This document shows positions 9,896-19,296 of a stretch of DNA of 64,000 bases, one piece after another. The notes under the pieces were generated by a model that was not told the DNA's origin, did no database searches, and saw nothing but the letters and a program-made list of their open reading frames with translations. The position numbers were made by a program, and so were the translations under genes. This DNA is from Porticoccus sp. W117 (lineage in GTDB: Bacteria; Pseudomonadota; Gammaproteobacteria; Pseudomonadales; Porticoccaceae). Location: NCBI RefSeq assembly GCF_030341905.1, contig NZ_JATAAF010000002.1, positions 248,001 through 312,000 of the forward strand, in the 5' to 3' direction. The first letter of the stretch is position 1, and each line of letters starts with the position of its first letter.

Positions 9896-10390
9896 ATGTC
9901 TGATTCTTCAAACAGCTTGGCTCAGCAACTTGGCGATGTTTTGATGCGCCGAGGCTGGCAGGTAACCTGTGCGGAATCCTGTACCGGTGGTGGGGTTGCC
10001 GAGGCAATTACCTCTGTACCCGGCAGCTCTCGCTGGTTTGAGGCGGGCTTTGTTACCTATTCCAACGCCGTAAAGCAGCAGCTGTTGGGAGTGTCTGGTG
10101 ATACCCTGGCCAGTCATGGCGCAGTCAGCGAGGCAGTGGTGCGGGAAATGGCTCAGGGAGCCCAGGCTTTTGCCAATGCTGATCTGGCGGTAGCCATCAG
10201 TGGTGTTGCCGGCCCAGATGGAGGCAGTGAGGGCAAGCCGATTGGTACGGTATGGTTTGCCTGGCAGCTTGGCGACGCCAGTTGTGCATCTGAGATGTGC
10301 CACTTTTCCGGTGATCGTCAATCGGTGAGACAGCAGGCGGTAGTTCATGCGCTTAATGGAATATTGATGATAGCCAACTCATCTTCTTAA
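9896..10390 (+). CDS. pncC: Nicotinamide-nucleotide amidohydrolase PncC (CinA C-terminal type)
   Basis: The 164-residue protein is a stand-alone CinA C-terminal domain, with the hallmark AESCTGGG at about residue 22, GSSRWFEAGFVTYSN, and SGVAGPDGGSEGKPIGTVW. Enzymes of this family deamidate nicotinamide mononucleotide to nicotinate mononucleotide in NAD salvage. The gene lies just upstream of recA, as cinA/pncC does in many bacteria. The recA operator region starts 9 bases after its stop, so recA is independently controlled. Confidence 0.92.
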   Translation: MSDSSNSLAQQLGDVLMRRGWQVTCAESCTGGGVAEAITSVPGSSRWFEAGFVTYSNAVKQQLLGVSGDTLASHGAVSEAVVREMAQGAQAFANADLAVAISGVAGPDGGSEGKPIGTVWFAWQLGDASCASEMCHFSGDRQSVRQQAVVHALNGILMIANSSS

Positions 10391-10398
10391 ATAATTTA

Positions 10399-10414
10399 CT
10401 GTATGGCTATACAG
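10399..10414. promoter_or_regulatory. LexA operator (SOS box) of recA
   Basis: The sequence CTGTATGGCTATACAG matches the consensus CTGT-N8-ACAG perfectly and lies 108 bases before the recA start, within an AT-rich promoter region. LexA should repress recA here until DNA damage. Confidence 0.9.
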
Positions 10415-10448
10415 TTTTGTTTTTTTGGTTTATATTGCTCATCAAATA

Positions 10449-10464
10449 CTGGTTTTTTGTACAG
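10449..10464. promoter_or_regulatory. Second, imperfect LexA-like site of recA
   Basis: CTGGTTTTTTGTACAG fits CTGT-N8-ACAG with one mismatch and is exactly 50 bp downstream of the perfect box, about five helical turns, so two LexA dimers could sit on the same face. Confidence 0.5.
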
Positions 10465-10521
10465 TAATTCGGCAAAGAAGGGGCGGGGCCCCAATAACGG
10501 CTAGCAACGAGGTAGATAAAA

Positions 10522-11553
10522 ATGGACGCCAATAAAGAGAAAGCATTGCAGGCGGCGCTGTCCCAGATTGACCGTCAGTTTGGCAAGGGCACCGTAATGC
10601 GCATGGGGGAGCGGGAGCAGGTGGCTATCCCCAGCATATCTACGGGTTCTCTGGGGCTGGATGTAGCTCTCGGCATCGGTGGTTTGCCCAAAGGGCGTAT
10701 TGTGGAAATCTATGGCCCGGAATCCTCCGGTAAAACCACCCTGACTCTGTCGGTGATCGCCGAGGCCCAGAAAAAGGGTGGTACCTGTGCCTTTATTGAT
10801 GCGGAGCACGCCCTTGATCCTATCTACGCGGAAAAGCTGGGTGTTAATGTAGACGACTTGATCCTGTCCCAGCCGGATACCGGTGAGCAGGCGCTGGAAG
10901 TGACCGATATGCTGGTGCGCTCCGGCGCTATTGATGTGTTGGTAGTAGACTCCGTGGCCGCACTGACGCCCAAAGCGGAAATTGAGGGTGAAATGGGCGA
11001 CCACCATGTGGGTTTGCAGGCTCGCTTGATGTCCCAAGCACTGCGCAAAATTACCGGCAACATCAAGAACGCCAACTGCCTGGTGATCTTTATCAACCAG
11101 ATTCGTATGAAGATCGGTGTTATGTTTGGCAACCCGGAAACCACTACCGGTGGTAACGCCCTGAAATTCTATTCCTCAGTACGCTTGGATATTCGCCGCA
11201 TCGGTGCGGTGAAAGAGGGCGACGAAATAATGGGCAACGAGACCCGTGTGAAAGTAGTGAAGAACAAGGTATCGCCACCCTTCAAACAAAGCGAATTCCA
11301 AATACTCTACGGCAAGGGCATTAACCGCCAGGGCGAAGTCATTGATATGGGCGTTAAGCTGGGTCTGGTGGACAAAGCCGGAGCCTGGTACTCCTACAAA
11401 GGCAGCAAGATTGGCCAGGGCAAGAACAACGCTTGTGAGTACCTGCGGGAAAACCCCGAGATTGGCCAGGAGATCGAAAGCGCCATACGCAGTCAGCTAC
11501 TCAGCGCTACCACTGCCAGTGAGGAAGACAAAGGACCGGAACTGGTCGACTGA
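10522..11553 (+). CDS. recA: Recombinase RecA
   Basis: The 343-residue protein is a full-length RecA. Walker [10 protein letters not shown] is at residues 65-73, followed by Walker B ([11 protein letters not shown]), loop L1, loop L2 ([15 protein letters not shown]) and the acidic C-terminus. It forms filaments on single-stranded DNA, performs strand exchange and stimulates LexA self-cleavage. A GAGG Shine-Dalgarno precedes the ATG. The promoter carries LexA sites, a strong terminator follows, and recX is immediately downstream, so recX is probably expressed by read-through. Confidence 0.99.
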   Translation: MDANKEKALQAALSQIDRQFGKGTVMRMGEREQVAIPSISTGSLGLDVALGIGGLPKGRIVEIYGPESSGKTTLTLSVIAEAQKKGGTCAFIDAEHALDPIYAEKLGVNVDDLILSQPDTGEQALEVTDMLVRSGAIDVLVVDSVAALTPKAEIEGEMGDHHVGLQARLMSQALRKITGNIKNANCLVIFINQIRMKIGVMFGNPETTTGGNALKFYSSVRLDIRRIGAVKEGDEIMGNETRVKVVKNKVSPPFKQSEFQILYGKGINRQGEVIDMGVKLGLVDKAGAWYSYKGSKIGQGKNNACEYLRENPEIGQEIESAIRSQLLSATTASEEDKGPELVD

Positions 11554-11564
11554 TTACTCTCTCG

Positions 11565-11590
11565 AAAGCCCCGCCGTCGCGGGGCTTTTA
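11565..11590 (+). terminator. Rho-independent terminator of recA
   Basis: A perfect 10-bp stem (AAAGCCCCGC/GCGGGGCTTT) with the tetraloop CGTC ends in T residues, 11 bases after the recA stop. Read-through would set a low recX level. Confidence 0.9.
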
Positions 11591-11605
11591 GTTTGAGGCA
11601 AAATT

Positions 11606-12064
11606 ATGTCCGATGTGGATACCAATACCGTCAGGCTGACTGCCATGAACCTGCTGGCTCGCCGGGAACATAGCCTGAGCGAGTTACGCAGTAAGTTAGC
11701 GGCACGTTACGGCGATTGCAACGAAATTGCCCCGGTTCTGGAGGCTTTACAACAACAGGGTTTGCAATCTGATCAACGCTTTGCTGAAGCCTTTTTGCGC
11801 AGCCGCTTGCGCAAAGGGCAGGGGCCGTATCGTATTCGCAATGAGCTCAAACAGCGCGGTGTATCTGCGCAGGTGATGGACGAGCTGTTTCAGCAACAAG
11901 AGACTGATTGGTTCGAGTTAGCCCGCCAGGTGGCCCAGCGCCGTTTTGGGGTAAACAGCTCCGCTGACATCAAAGAGCAGAGTAAGCGAGCCCGCTTTCT
12001 TCAGTACAGAGGCTTCAGTGGTGAGCAGATTCGCTATGCTCTGGAACACTGCCAACAGACATAA
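11606..12064 (+). CDS. recX: RecA regulator RecX
   Basis: The 152-residue protein shows the three-helix repeats of RecX, with typical stretches AMNLLARREHSLSELRSKL, QSDQRFAEAFLRSR and KGQGPYRIRNELKQRGVS, and the C-terminal RARFLQYRGFSGEQIRYAL. RecX binds RecA filaments and limits their growth. It follows recA with only the terminator between them. Confidence 0.95.
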   Translation: MSDVDTNTVRLTAMNLLARREHSLSELRSKLAARYGDCNEIAPVLEALQQQGLQSDQRFAEAFLRSRLRKGQGPYRIRNELKQRGVSAQVMDELFQQQETDWFELARQVAQRRFGVNSSADIKEQSKRARFLQYRGFSGEQIRYALEHCQQT

Positions 12065-12163
12065 TCTTCTCTGTAAAGTCACTCTGCGCCGGTAGGCACC
12101 GTCAACGAATCCTTATACACTTCCGTTTTTGATTCTGAACTCATTGTTTGGAGATGACTGTCT

Positions 12164-12568
12164 GTGCTGCGCTTTGTGTTGCGATACATTTTTTTCACGG
12201 TTAGCTGGCTGGCTTCTGCTTTAGTTATGGCAGAGCAGGAACCCCTTCCTGATGACTATGACCTGGATCCTAAAAAATGGGGTATCCACAGTGGTTGCAT
12301 CAACACTAATCGCATTCGCAGTATGAACTTTGTGGATGATCAGAGCGCCATTCTGAAAATAAGCGGCAAGAAGTACATTCTGATGACGTTGGCTCGCCCT
12401 TGCCGAGGTGTCCGCCGGCGAGGTATCTCCTATGAAACCCGCACTGGCAAACTCTGCGAACGCTTTGATCGCATCACATCACTGGAAACCGGCGCCAGCT
12501 GCCAGATAAAAAGTTTTGAACCTTACCTGCTCCCTGAAGAGGCACCAGAGGCTATTGCGAATGATTGA
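12164..12568 (+). CDS. Secreted DUF6491-like protein
   Basis: The 134-residue product starts at a GTG with GGAGA 9 bases upstream. It has a signal peptide (RYIFFTVSWLASALVMA, cleavage likely after VMA). The mature part has the pattern CINTNRIRSMNFVDDQSAIL ... ILMTLARPCRG ... LCERFDRI ... ASCQI, with four cysteines that could form two disulfides. This resembles the DUF6491 family of small proteobacterial secreted proteins, whose function is not known to me. The 3' end overlaps the next gene by 8 bases. Confidence 0.7.
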   Translation: MLRFVLRYIFFTVSWLASALVMAEQEPLPDDYDLDPKKWGIHSGCINTNRIRSMNFVDDQSAILKISGKKYILMTLARPCRGVRRRGISYETRTGKLCERFDRITSLETGASCQIKSFEPYLLPEEAPEAIAND

Positions 12569-13415
12569 TCGCATTGTGGCCAGAGCGCTGTTTCTGCCGT
12601 TTATATTGACCGCCATGGTTAGTGTGGCAGAGGTTAAGGACGCTACTGTCAAACTACCTGGTGTTAGTCTTAATGGCGAATGGCAGCAGGGTGGCTTGCT
12701 GCTGGGGCAGGCGGAAGAGGGTTATCAAGTGCGTTTTGGTGACCTTCTGCTGAGCCAGGGGCCGCAAGGGCAATTTTTGCTTGGGTTGGGGCGTAATGCT
12801 CCCAAAAGTGTCTCACTAACTTCCATATCTCCCTTTGGTGAAGAGGTTACCCAAAGCTACCCAATACATCAGCGCGACTATCAAGTGCAACGTGTGGATG
12901 GTGTGCCGGCCCGCACGGTAAATCCTCCGCAAGAAGTGCTTGAGCGAATTCGCCGTGAATCCGCCCAAGTGCGTGAAGCACGCAGCCGCCGTGATCAGAG
13001 AGTGGATTTTCTGCAGGGCTTTGTCTGGCCACTGAAAGGCACTATCACCGGTGTTTACGGCAGTCAGCGTATCTACAATGGCGTCCCCAAAAGCCCTCAC
13101 TACGGCATTGATATTGCGGCACCTAAAGGCGAAATCGTACGGGCACCGGCCCCCGGTGTGGTGTCCTTTGCGCACGACGACCTGTATTACTCCGGCGGAA
13201 CCCTCATTGTCGATCATGGCCATGGCCTCTCATCAACCTTTATCCACCTCAGTGAATCCCTGGTGAAGGATGGCCAGCGAGTGGAAGCTGGCGACCCCAT
13301 TGCCAGGGTGGGCTCTACCGGCCGTTCCACCGGACCCCATCTGGATTGGCGCATGAATTGGTTGGATGTGCGCATCGATCCGCAACTGGTGCTCAAGGCA
13401 CTGCCAGCGGAGTAG
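12561..13415 (+). CDS. Secreted M23 family metallopeptidase
   Basis: The 284-residue protein has a signal peptide ([19 protein letters not shown]), a beta-rich N-terminal domain ending in [14 protein letters not shown], and a C-terminal M23 (LytM) domain. Zinc ligands are visible as [11 protein letters not shown] (HxxxD) and GPHLDW, where the usual HxH appears as H-x-D; I recall this variant from related gammaproteobacterial M23 proteins. It probably cleaves peptidoglycan cross-bridges or stem peptides in the periplasm. I chose ATG 12561 because it places the signal peptide at the N-terminus and gives an 8-bp overlap with the upstream gene. Confidence 0.88.
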   Translation: MIDRIVARALFLPFILTAMVSVAEVKDATVKLPGVSLNGEWQQGGLLLGQAEEGYQVRFGDLLLSQGPQGQFLLGLGRNAPKSVSLTSISPFGEEVTQSYPIHQRDYQVQRVDGVPARTVNPPQEVLERIRRESAQVREARSRRDQRVDFLQGFVWPLKGTITGVYGSQRIYNGVPKSPHYGIDIAAPKGEIVRAPAPGVVSFAHDDLYYSGGTLIVDHGHGLSSTFIHLSESLVKDGQRVEAGDPIARVGSTGRSTGPHLDWRMNWLDVRIDPQLVLKALPAE

Positions 13416-13503
13416 AAGCCCCACTCGCATCCAGATACAACGTGGTGTTGCACACTTCTTTGCCGTAAAATCGCCCCTCTCTATTTTATTCAGTGAAGCT
13501 GAA

Positions 13504-13686
13504 ATGGATAAAAAACTGTTAAGCATTCTGGTGTGCCCGGTAACCAAAGCGCCACTGGAATACGATCGTGATAATCAGGAACTGGTGTGTCGCGCCAGTG
13601 GCCTCGCGTACCCCATCAGAGACGGCATCCCGGTGATGTTGGAGAGCGAAGCACGCACCTTGAGCAGTGACGAAAAACTGAAGTGA
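13504..13686 (+). CDS. Trm112 family (YcaR-like) small protein
   Basis: The 60-residue protein starts [20 protein letters not shown] and contains [20 protein letters not shown], the Trm112/YcaR signature. The zinc-ribbon cysteines are partly lost (Cys11 and Cys29 remain), as in many bacterial members. Eukaryotic Trm112 activates methyltransferases; the bacterial role is not established. It overlaps or abuts the HIT gene downstream, so the two are probably co-transcribed. Confidence 0.9.
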   Translation: MDKKLLSILVCPVTKAPLEYDRDNQELVCRASGLAYPIRDGIPVMLESEARTLSSDEKLK

Positions 13687-13691
13687 GCGAC

Positions 13692-14042
13692 ATGTCTGAG
13701 CCAACCTTATTTACCCGCATTATCAATCGCGATATCCCGGCGGATATTGTTTACGAAGACGATCACTGTATCGCCATCAAAGACATCGCACCCAAGGCAC
13801 CGGTTCACTTGCTGGTGATTCCCAAAAAGCCCATTCCCCGTTTGGTGGATGCCGCCGAGGAAGACAAGGCATTGCTTGGCCACTTGATGTTGGCAGCTGG
13901 CGAAATCGCTCGCCAGTCTGGTGTGGGCGACGCCTTTCGCCTGATCGCCAACAATGGCGCTGACGCCGGGCAGACGGTGTTTCATTTGCACTTTCACATC
14001 CTTGGTGACAAACAATTCTCCGAAGCCCAGCTGGGCTTTTAA
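13692..14042 (+). CDS. HIT family nucleotide-binding protein (HinT-like)
   Basis: The 116-residue protein has the HinT layout, with FTRIINRDIPADIVYEDD at the N-terminus, PVHLLVIPKKPI in the middle and the histidine triad HLHFHIL near the C-terminus. HinT enzymes hydrolyse purine nucleoside phosphoramidates such as adenylated lysine. A GTG at 13683 would overlap the Trm112 stop and add three residues; neither start has a strong Shine-Dalgarno. Confidence 0.92.
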   Translation: MSEPTLFTRIINRDIPADIVYEDDHCIAIKDIAPKAPVHLLVIPKKPIPRLVDAAEEDKALLGHLMLAAGEIARQSGVGDAFRLIANNGADAGQTVFHLHFHILGDKQFSEAQLGF

Positions 14043-14107
14043 GCACTTTTGACTGCATTACCTCGCAGAGGCTGGGCAGGCCTCATGAATTTATGGAAAG
14101 TTAAATT

Positions 14108-16702
14108 ATGAAAAGCGCAGCCATACGCGACGCATTTTTGAAGTTTTTTGAAAGCAAAGGCCACAGTGTGGTGGAGAGCAGCTCGCTGATTCCCGGCAAC
14201 GACCCCACCTTGTTGTTTACCAATGCGGGCATGGTGCCTTTCAAAGATGTATTTCTGGGTGATGAGAAACGCAGCTACAGCCGGGCCGCCAGTTCCCAGC
14301 GTTGCGTGCGCGCTGGTGGCAAACACAACGACCTGGAAAACGTCGGTTACACCGCTCGTCACCATACCTTTTTTGAGATGTTGGGCAATTTCAGCTTTGG
14401 CGATTACTTCAAGCGCGATGCCATTCAATACGCTTGGGAATTTCTTACCAAGGTGCTTGGCCTGCCGGAAGAACGCCTGTGGGTAACGGTGCATATTTCC
14501 GACGATGAAGCGGCGGATATCTGGCTAAAGGAAATGGGCGTCAGCCCGGAGCGTTTTTCCCGCCTGGATGAAGACAACTTCTGGGCCATGGGTGACACGG
14601 GGCCCTGCGGCCCCAGCTCGGAAATTTTTTATGACCACGGGGCGGATGTGCCCGGCGGCCCCCCTGGCAGCGAAAACGACGACCTGGATCGCTACATCGA
14701 AATCTGGAACCTGGTGTTCATGCAATACCAGCGGGATGCGGATGGCACCATGACGCCGCTGCCCAAGCCTTCCATCGATACCGGCATGGGGTTGGAACGC
14801 ATCGCCGCGGTGATGCAAGGGAAACACAACAACTACGACATCGATCTGTTTCGCAACCTGATTGCTGCCGCTTCAGAAGTCACTAGCGAGAACAATCTGC
14901 AGAACAAAGCACTCAGGGTGATTGCCGACCACATACGTTCTTCAGCGTTTTTGATTGTTGATGGCGTATTGCCGTCCAACGAAGGCCGCGGCTATGTATT
15001 GCGCCGCATTATTCGCCGTGCCCTGCGCCAGGGGCACAAACTGGGTGTGAGCGAACCATTTTTCTACCGCTTGGTAGCGGCGTTGGTTGCCGAAATGGGA
15101 GCGGCTTATCCAGAGCTGGCCAGCCGTCAGGGTCAAGTGGAAAAAGTCCTCAAAGCTGAGGAAGAACAATTCGCCAAAACCCTGGATAAGGGCATGGCTG
15201 TATTGGAGCAAGCCCTGAATGATTTGTCGGGGAATGAGCTGCCCGGCAAAGTAGTGTTCCAGCTTTACGATACCTACGGCTTCCCGACAGACCTGACCAA
15301 CGACATCTGCCGCGAGCGCGATTTAGGCATTGACCTTGACGGCTACCAGAAAGAGATGGAGGCGCAAAAGGCTCGTGCTCGCGCCGCCAGCAATTTTTCA
15401 GTGGATTACAGCGCTTCGGTAAATCTGGATGGCGCTACCGAATTTACCGGTTACCAACAGCTGCAACAGCAGGGCATAGTAACGGCCCTGTTGGTGGCGG
15501 GCGAGTCCGTTGAGGAATTGGTTGCAGGGCAGGAAGCTGTGGTCGTGCTCGACCAAACTGCCTTTTACGCCGAAGGTGGTGGCCAGGTAGGCGATAGCGG
15601 TTACCTGGAGTTGGCCAATGGCCGCTTTGAAGTTCACGACTGTATCAAGCAGGGCGACAACCATTTGCATGTTGGTGTGCTGCAGAAAGGCACAGCGAAC
15701 GTGGGCGATGTTGCCACCAGCTCAGTGAATGAAGATGTGCGCACAGCCACCGCTCTGAATCACTCTGCTACCCACCTGTTGCATGCGGCCCTGCGCCGTG
15801 TGTTGGGCGACCACGTGACCCAGCAAGGCTCACTGGTGGATTCGGAGCGCCTGCGCTTTGACTTCTCGCACTTTGAAGCCATGACCGCTGAACAAGTGAA
15901 GCAAGTTGAGCAAATTGTGAATACCGAGATACGCCGCAACACACCGGTCACTGCCGAGGTAATGACCATGGACGCTGCCAAAGAGAGTGGCGCCATGATG
16001 TTGTTTGGCGAAAAGTACGGCGAAGAAGTGCGGGTGCTCACCATGGGCGGCGACTTCTCGGTAGAACTCTGTGGCGGTACCCACGTACAGCGCACTGGCG
16101 ATATTGGTTTGCTGCGTATTACCGCGGAGTCAGGCATTGCCGCCGGTGTTCGACGTCTTGAGGCGGTGACCGGCTCTGGCGCCATCGCACTGTTCGATCA
16201 ATTGGACAGTCGCCTGCAAACGGTTGCGGCAACGGTAAAAAGCTCGGTGGCTACAGTGGCAGACAAGGTCACCCAGTTGGTAGAGCGCAACCGGGAATTG
16301 GGTAAAGAACTGGATGCCGCAAAAGCCAAACTGGCCAGCTCTACCGGTGGTGATCTGGTCGCCCAGGCACAAGATATTCAGGGTGTGAAAGTGTTGGCTA
16401 CCGTGGTCGAGGGCGTGGATGGCAAAGCCCTGAGAGACCTTATGGACCAAATTAAGTCTAAACTGGATAAGGGAGTCATCCTGTTGGCCGCCACCAGTGG
16501 CGATAAAATTTCCCTGGTGGCTGGTGTCACCAAGCCGGTTACTGGCCAGGTCAAAGCTGGTGATTTGATGAAGTTTGTTGCCGAGCAAGTGGGCGGTAAA
16601 GGTGGTGGCCGACCGGATATGGCCCAGGGTGGTGGCACCGATGTGGCCGCTCTGCCCGCAGCGGTGGACAGTGTGATTGGTTGGGTTGCGGACAAACTGT
16701 AG
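14108..16702 (+). CDS. alaS: Alanyl-tRNA synthetase
   Basis: The 864-residue protein has the class II aminoacylation core ([43 protein letters not shown]). It is followed by the editing domain with zinc ligands HSATH at about residue 552 and CGGTH at about residue 654, and the C-Ala domain with a glycine-rich [15 protein letters not shown] end. It charges tRNA-Ala and clears mischarged Ser and Gly. alaS-lysC-csrA in this order is conserved in Pseudomonas and relatives. Confidence 0.98.
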   Translation: MKSAAIRDAFLKFFESKGHSVVESSSLIPGNDPTLLFTNAGMVPFKDVFLGDEKRSYSRAASSQRCVRAGGKHNDLENVGYTARHHTFFEMLGNFSFGDYFKRDAIQYAWEFLTKVLGLPEERLWVTVHISDDEAADIWLKEMGVSPERFSRLDEDNFWAMGDTGPCGPSSEIFYDHGADVPGGPPGSENDDLDRYIEIWNLVFMQYQRDADGTMTPLPKPSIDTGMGLERIAAVMQGKHNNYDIDLFRNLIAAASEVTSENNLQNKALRVIADHIRSSAFLIVDGVLPSNEGRGYVLRRIIRRALRQGHKLGVSEPFFYRLVAALVAEMGAAYPELASRQGQVEKVLKAEEEQFAKTLDKGMAVLEQALNDLSGNELPGKVVFQLYDTYGFPTDLTNDICRERDLGIDLDGYQKEMEAQKARARAASNFSVDYSASVNLDGATEFTGYQQLQQQGIVTALLVAGESVEELVAGQEAVVVLDQTAFYAEGGGQVGDSGYLELANGRFEVHDCIKQGDNHLHVGVLQKGTANVGDVATSSVNEDVRTATALNHSATHLLHAALRRVLGDHVTQQGSLVDSERLRFDFSHFEAMTAEQVKQVEQIVNTEIRRNTPVTAEVMTMDAAKESGAMMLFGEKYGEEVRVLTMGGDFSVELCGGTHVQRTGDIGLLRITAESGIAAGVRRLEAVTGSGAIALFDQLDSRLQTVAATVKSSVATVADKVTQLVERNRELGKELDAAKAKLASSTGGDLVAQAQDIQGVKVLATVVEGVDGKALRDLMDQIKSKLDKGVILLAATSGDKISLVAGVTKPVTGQVKAGDLMKFVAEQVGGKGGGRPDMAQGGGTDVAALPAAVDSVIGWVADKL

Positions 16703-16716
16703 TGTTAGCGTTGTCG

Positions 16717-16749
16717 ATTTGATGAAAAATCTTAACTTTTTCGTCAAAT
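16717..16749. repeat. AT-rich stem-loop between alaS and lysC
   Basis: ATTTGATGAAAAA and TTTTTCGTCAAAT form a 13-bp stem (one G-T pair) with a 7-base loop, 14 bases after the alaS stop. It has no separate T-run; it could end alaS transcription or process a shared alaS-lysC message. Confidence 0.5.
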
Positions 16750-16813
16750 TGCTGTTTAATCGGCTCGTTTTTACGAAGCTGCAAATGAGGCCTTTCAGGC
16801 AACTGTTTAACTG

Positions 16814-18049
16814 ATGAATCTGATTGTACAAAAATACGGTGGCACCTCTGTGGGCTCGGTAGAGCGCATCGAAGCGGTGGCTGACAAGGTGGCGGATTTT
16901 CACCGCCGAGGCCACGGCATGGTAGTGGTGTTGTCCGCCATGAGTGGAGAAACCAACCGCTTGATTGGCCTGGCACGGGAAATTCACCACGAGCCCACCC
17001 CCCGTGAAATGGACGTATTGGTGTCTACCGGTGAGCAAGTGACAATCGCTCTGCTGAGCATGGCACTTCACAAGCGCGGCTGTGACGCCCGTTCTTACAC
17101 TGGCTCCCAGGTTCGCATCTTGACGGATGGTGCCCATACCAAGGCACGAATTGAAGATATCGATGTCCATCGTATGAGAGACGATCTGGATCGTGGCAGA
17201 GTGGTCGTGGTTGCCGGCTTCCAGGGAACCGATGCCGAGGGCAATATCACCACTCTGGGGCGCGGTGGCTCCGACACCACCGCAGTGGCCCTGGCCGCTG
17301 CGCTCAAGGCCGATGAGTGCCAGATATACACCGATGTGGATGGCGTCTACACCACAGACCCGCGGGTGGTTTCCAATGCCCGCCGCCTCGATACAGTGAC
17401 CTTCGAGGAAATGCTGGAACTGGCCAGTGAGGGCGCCAAAGTGCTGCAAATTCGCTCTGTTGAATTTGCAGGTAAATACAAAGTACCGCTGCGCGTGCTG
17501 TCCAGTTTTGGAGAGGGCGGTGGCACCCTGATTACCTTTGAGGAGAGAGAGGAGATGGAAAAACCGGTCGTTACCGGCATCGCCTTCAACCGTGAAGAAG
17601 CCAAAGTAACAGTGCGTGGTATACCGGATCATCCCGGTGTGGCCTACAATGTGCTCGCCCCTGTGGGGGAGGCGGGTGTGGACGTGGACGTTATCTGTCA
17701 GAATGTGGCAGAGGATGATGCCCCAGCCTCGCTGACCTTTACCGTTAACCGCAGTGAATTGCCTCAGGCAAAAGCGGTTGCCGAGCGGGTTGCGGCAGAG
17801 CTGCAGGCGAAAGCCGTTGAAACAGACGATCAGATCGCCAAACTGTCTGTGGTGGGTGTGGGAATGAAATCCCATTCCGGTGTTGCCTCCACTATGTTTA
17901 AGGCGCTTTCTGACCACAATATCAATATTCAGCTGATCACCACCTCCGAGATCAAGATTACCGTAGTGATTGAGGAGAAGTATCTGGAATTGGCAGTGCG
18001 CGCCCTGCACGATGCCTTTGAACTGGATGTTGAAAAAAGCAACGCCTGA
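16814..18049 (+). CDS. lysC: Aspartate kinase
   Basis: The 411-residue protein starts with the kinase motif VQKYGGTSVGS and has VSTGEQVT, GRGGSDTTAVALAAAL and VYTTDPR. It ends with two ACT domains (about residues 265-340 and 345-411). It phosphorylates aspartate, the first step to lysine, threonine and methionine. The short length without a homoserine dehydrogenase fusion fits the Pseudomonas-type enzyme inhibited by lysine plus threonine. Family members often produce a beta subunit from an internal start, which I did not try to locate. Confidence 0.97.
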   Translation: MNLIVQKYGGTSVGSVERIEAVADKVADFHRRGHGMVVVLSAMSGETNRLIGLAREIHHEPTPREMDVLVSTGEQVTIALLSMALHKRGCDARSYTGSQVRILTDGAHTKARIEDIDVHRMRDDLDRGRVVVVAGFQGTDAEGNITTLGRGGSDTTAVALAAALKADECQIYTDVDGVYTTDPRVVSNARRLDTVTFEEMLELASEGAKVLQIRSVEFAGKYKVPLRVLSSFGEGGGTLITFEEREEMEKPVVTGIAFNREEAKVTVRGIPDHPGVAYNVLAPVGEAGVDVDVICQNVAEDDAPASLTFTVNRSELPQAKAVAERVAAELQAKAVETDDQIAKLSVVGVGMKSHSGVASTMFKALSDHNINIQLITTSEIKITVVIEEKYLELAVRALHDAFELDVEKSNA

Positions 18050-18099
18050 ACAGCGCTTGCTCATGGAATAAAGGACGATTCTATTAACAGAATTTTTGG

Positions 18100-18124
18100 A
18101 AAAAGAGTGTGATTGGCTCTTTTT
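18100..18124 (+). terminator. Weak terminator after lysC
   Basis: AAAAAGAG and CTCTTTTT form an 8-bp AT-rich stem around a 9-base loop. It lies 50 bases after lysC and about 90 bases before csrA. Confidence 0.45.
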
Positions 18125-18216
18125 CTGGAAGGGGGGTTGGCCCATAACAATACAATAGCCAACCTGTAAACGCATGCGATGTGGACATCGCAGGAAAGCA
18201 GTATAGGAGTTAAACC

Positions 18217-18402
18217 ATGTTAATACTTACTCGCCGAGTCGGTGAAACTTTGGTCATTGGTGACGACGTTACCGTTACCGTATTGGGTGTTAAAGGCAAC
18301 CAGGTTCGCCTGGGTGTTAATGCGCCTAAAGACGTATCGGTACACCGTGAAGAGATTTACCAGCGCATTCAACAAGAGAAAATGATGCAGGGGCAATCCT
18401 GA
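18217..18402 (+). CDS. csrA: Carbon storage regulator CsrA/RsmA
   Basis: The 61-residue protein is a complete CsrA, with [31 protein letters not shown] and [11 protein letters not shown]. The RNA-contacting Leu4 and Arg44 are present. The dimer binds GGA motifs in mRNA leaders and controls carbon storage, motility and biofilm genes. A TAGGAG Shine-Dalgarno lies upstream. It follows lysC with a 167-bp gap that probably holds its own promoter, and a hairpin terminator follows. Confidence 0.98.
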   Translation: MLILTRRVGETLVIGDDVTVTVLGVKGNQVRLGVNAPKDVSVHREEIYQRIQQEKMMQGQS

Positions 18403-18432
18403 GTCGTATCTTGTAAATTCGGTGGTAATCGA

Positions 18433-18464
18433 ACAAAGGCGAGGAAGAAATTTCTCGCCTTTGT
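18433..18464 (+). terminator. Terminator of csrA
   Basis: ACAAAGGCGAG and CTCGCCTTTGT form a perfect 11-bp stem around a 10-base AT-rich loop, 30 bases after csrA. The T-run is short. Confidence 0.6.
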
Positions 18465-18523
18465 TGTATCTGGGGTATCTGAGAGGCAATTCGTACCAGA
18501 AGGGCTATCTATATAAAAACAAC

Positions 18524-18555
18524 GAAAAAAGGCTTGCGGTAAACCGCAAGCCTTT
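18524..18555 (-). terminator. Terminator of the tRNA-Val/tRNA-Asp unit
   Basis: AAAGGCTTGCGG and CCGCAAGCCTTT form a 12-bp stem with a TAAA loop. On the minus strand it is followed by TTTTTTCG, a classic terminator, 11 bases beyond the tRNA-Asp 3' end. Confidence 0.9.
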
Positions 18556-18565
18556 GATCTGTATA

Positions 18566-18642
18566 TGGCGACCCGGAAGGGACTCGAACCCTCGACCTCC
18601 GGCGTGACAGGCCGGCATTCTAACCAACTGAACTACCGGGCC
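18566..18642 (-). tRNA. tRNA-Asp (anticodon GTC)
   Basis: The 77-base cloverleaf has acceptor GGCCCGG/CCGGGTC with one G-U pair, D-arm AGTTCAGTTGGTTAGAAT, anticodon loop CTGTCAC reading GAY, T-arm GAGGGTTCGAGTCCCTT, discriminator G and encoded CCA. Confidence 0.96.
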
Positions 18643-18704
18643 GCTGTGCTTTCTTTCGTTTCACTTACTTGCCTGTCACAGAAAGGCTGTTCGCCTAAAG
18701 TAAG

Positions 18705-18780
18705 TGGTGGGTGGTACAGGGATCGAACCTGTGACCTACGGCTTGTAAGGCCGTTGCTCTCCCAGCTGAGCTAACCACCC
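18705..18780 (-). tRNA. tRNA-Val (anticodon TAC)
   Basis: The 76-base cloverleaf has acceptor GGGTGGT/ACCACCC, D-arm TAGCTCAGCTGGGAGAGC, anticodon loop CTTACAA, T-arm CACAGGTTCGATCCCTGT, discriminator A and encoded CCA. It is upstream of tRNA-Asp in the same transcript, 62 bases apart. Confidence 0.96.
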
Positions 18781-18939
18781 CTCGAAAGAGATGCGCATTC
18801 TACCCAATTCCGATGGACTGTCAAACGGTTTTTGAAGAATTTTTTACAGCAGTAAATGCTATACACAGACCCACTGCAGGACTACCATAGCCCGCCTGTT
18901 CAACCCTTGATCAACCTGTTCAAAACAACGGCAAACACC

Positions 18940-19296
18940 ATGGAAATATTCAAGGAATTCAGCTTCGAAGCAGCCCACCGCCTGCCTAATGTTCCTCAGG
19001 GGCACAAGTGTGCGCGCCTTCACGGTCATTCATTTCTGGTGGCTATTTACGTGGCTGGCCCGGTTGGGGAAGACACTGGTTGGGTAATGGATTTTGGCGA
19101 TATCAAGGCAGCGTTTAAGCCCATCTACAATCAGCTGGATCACTATTATCTGAACGATATCGACGGTTTGGAAAATCCCACCAGTGAGAATATCGCCCGC
19201 TGGATTTGGCAACGTTTGAAGCCAGAGTTGCCGGAGCTGTCAAAAATCGTGATTCGCGAAACCTGTACCAGCGGCTGCGTCTACCGCGGCGATTGA
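18940..19296 (+). CDS. queD: 6-carboxytetrahydropterin synthase QueD
   Basis: The 118-residue protein belongs to the PTPS/QueD family. Zinc ligands are His13 (FEAAHRLP), His28 and His30 (LHGHSF), and the catalytic Cys24 lies in [10 protein letters not shown], the pattern of bacterial QueD. The C-terminal Glu in [12 protein letters not shown] holds the pterin. It makes 6-carboxytetrahydropterin for queuosine and other deazapurines. I chose ATG 18940; an upstream in-frame ATG at 18856 would add 28 residues unlike the family. The last 16 bases overlap the convergent epimerase gene. Confidence 0.93.
   Translation: MEIFKEFSFEAAHRLPNVPQGHKCARLHGHSFLVAIYVAGPVGEDTGWVMDFGDIKAAFKPIYNQLDHYYLNDIDGLENPTSENIARWIWQRLKPELPELSKIVIRETCTSGCVYRGD

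Noticed and set aside
16130-18175. 681-codon open frame on the minus strand across alaS and lysC
   Set aside because: It is antisense to two well-defined housekeeping genes and its composition is an artefact of their codon use.
18422-18774. Open frames across tRNA-Asp and tRNA-Val
   Set aside because: They are read-through of tRNA genes and terminators.
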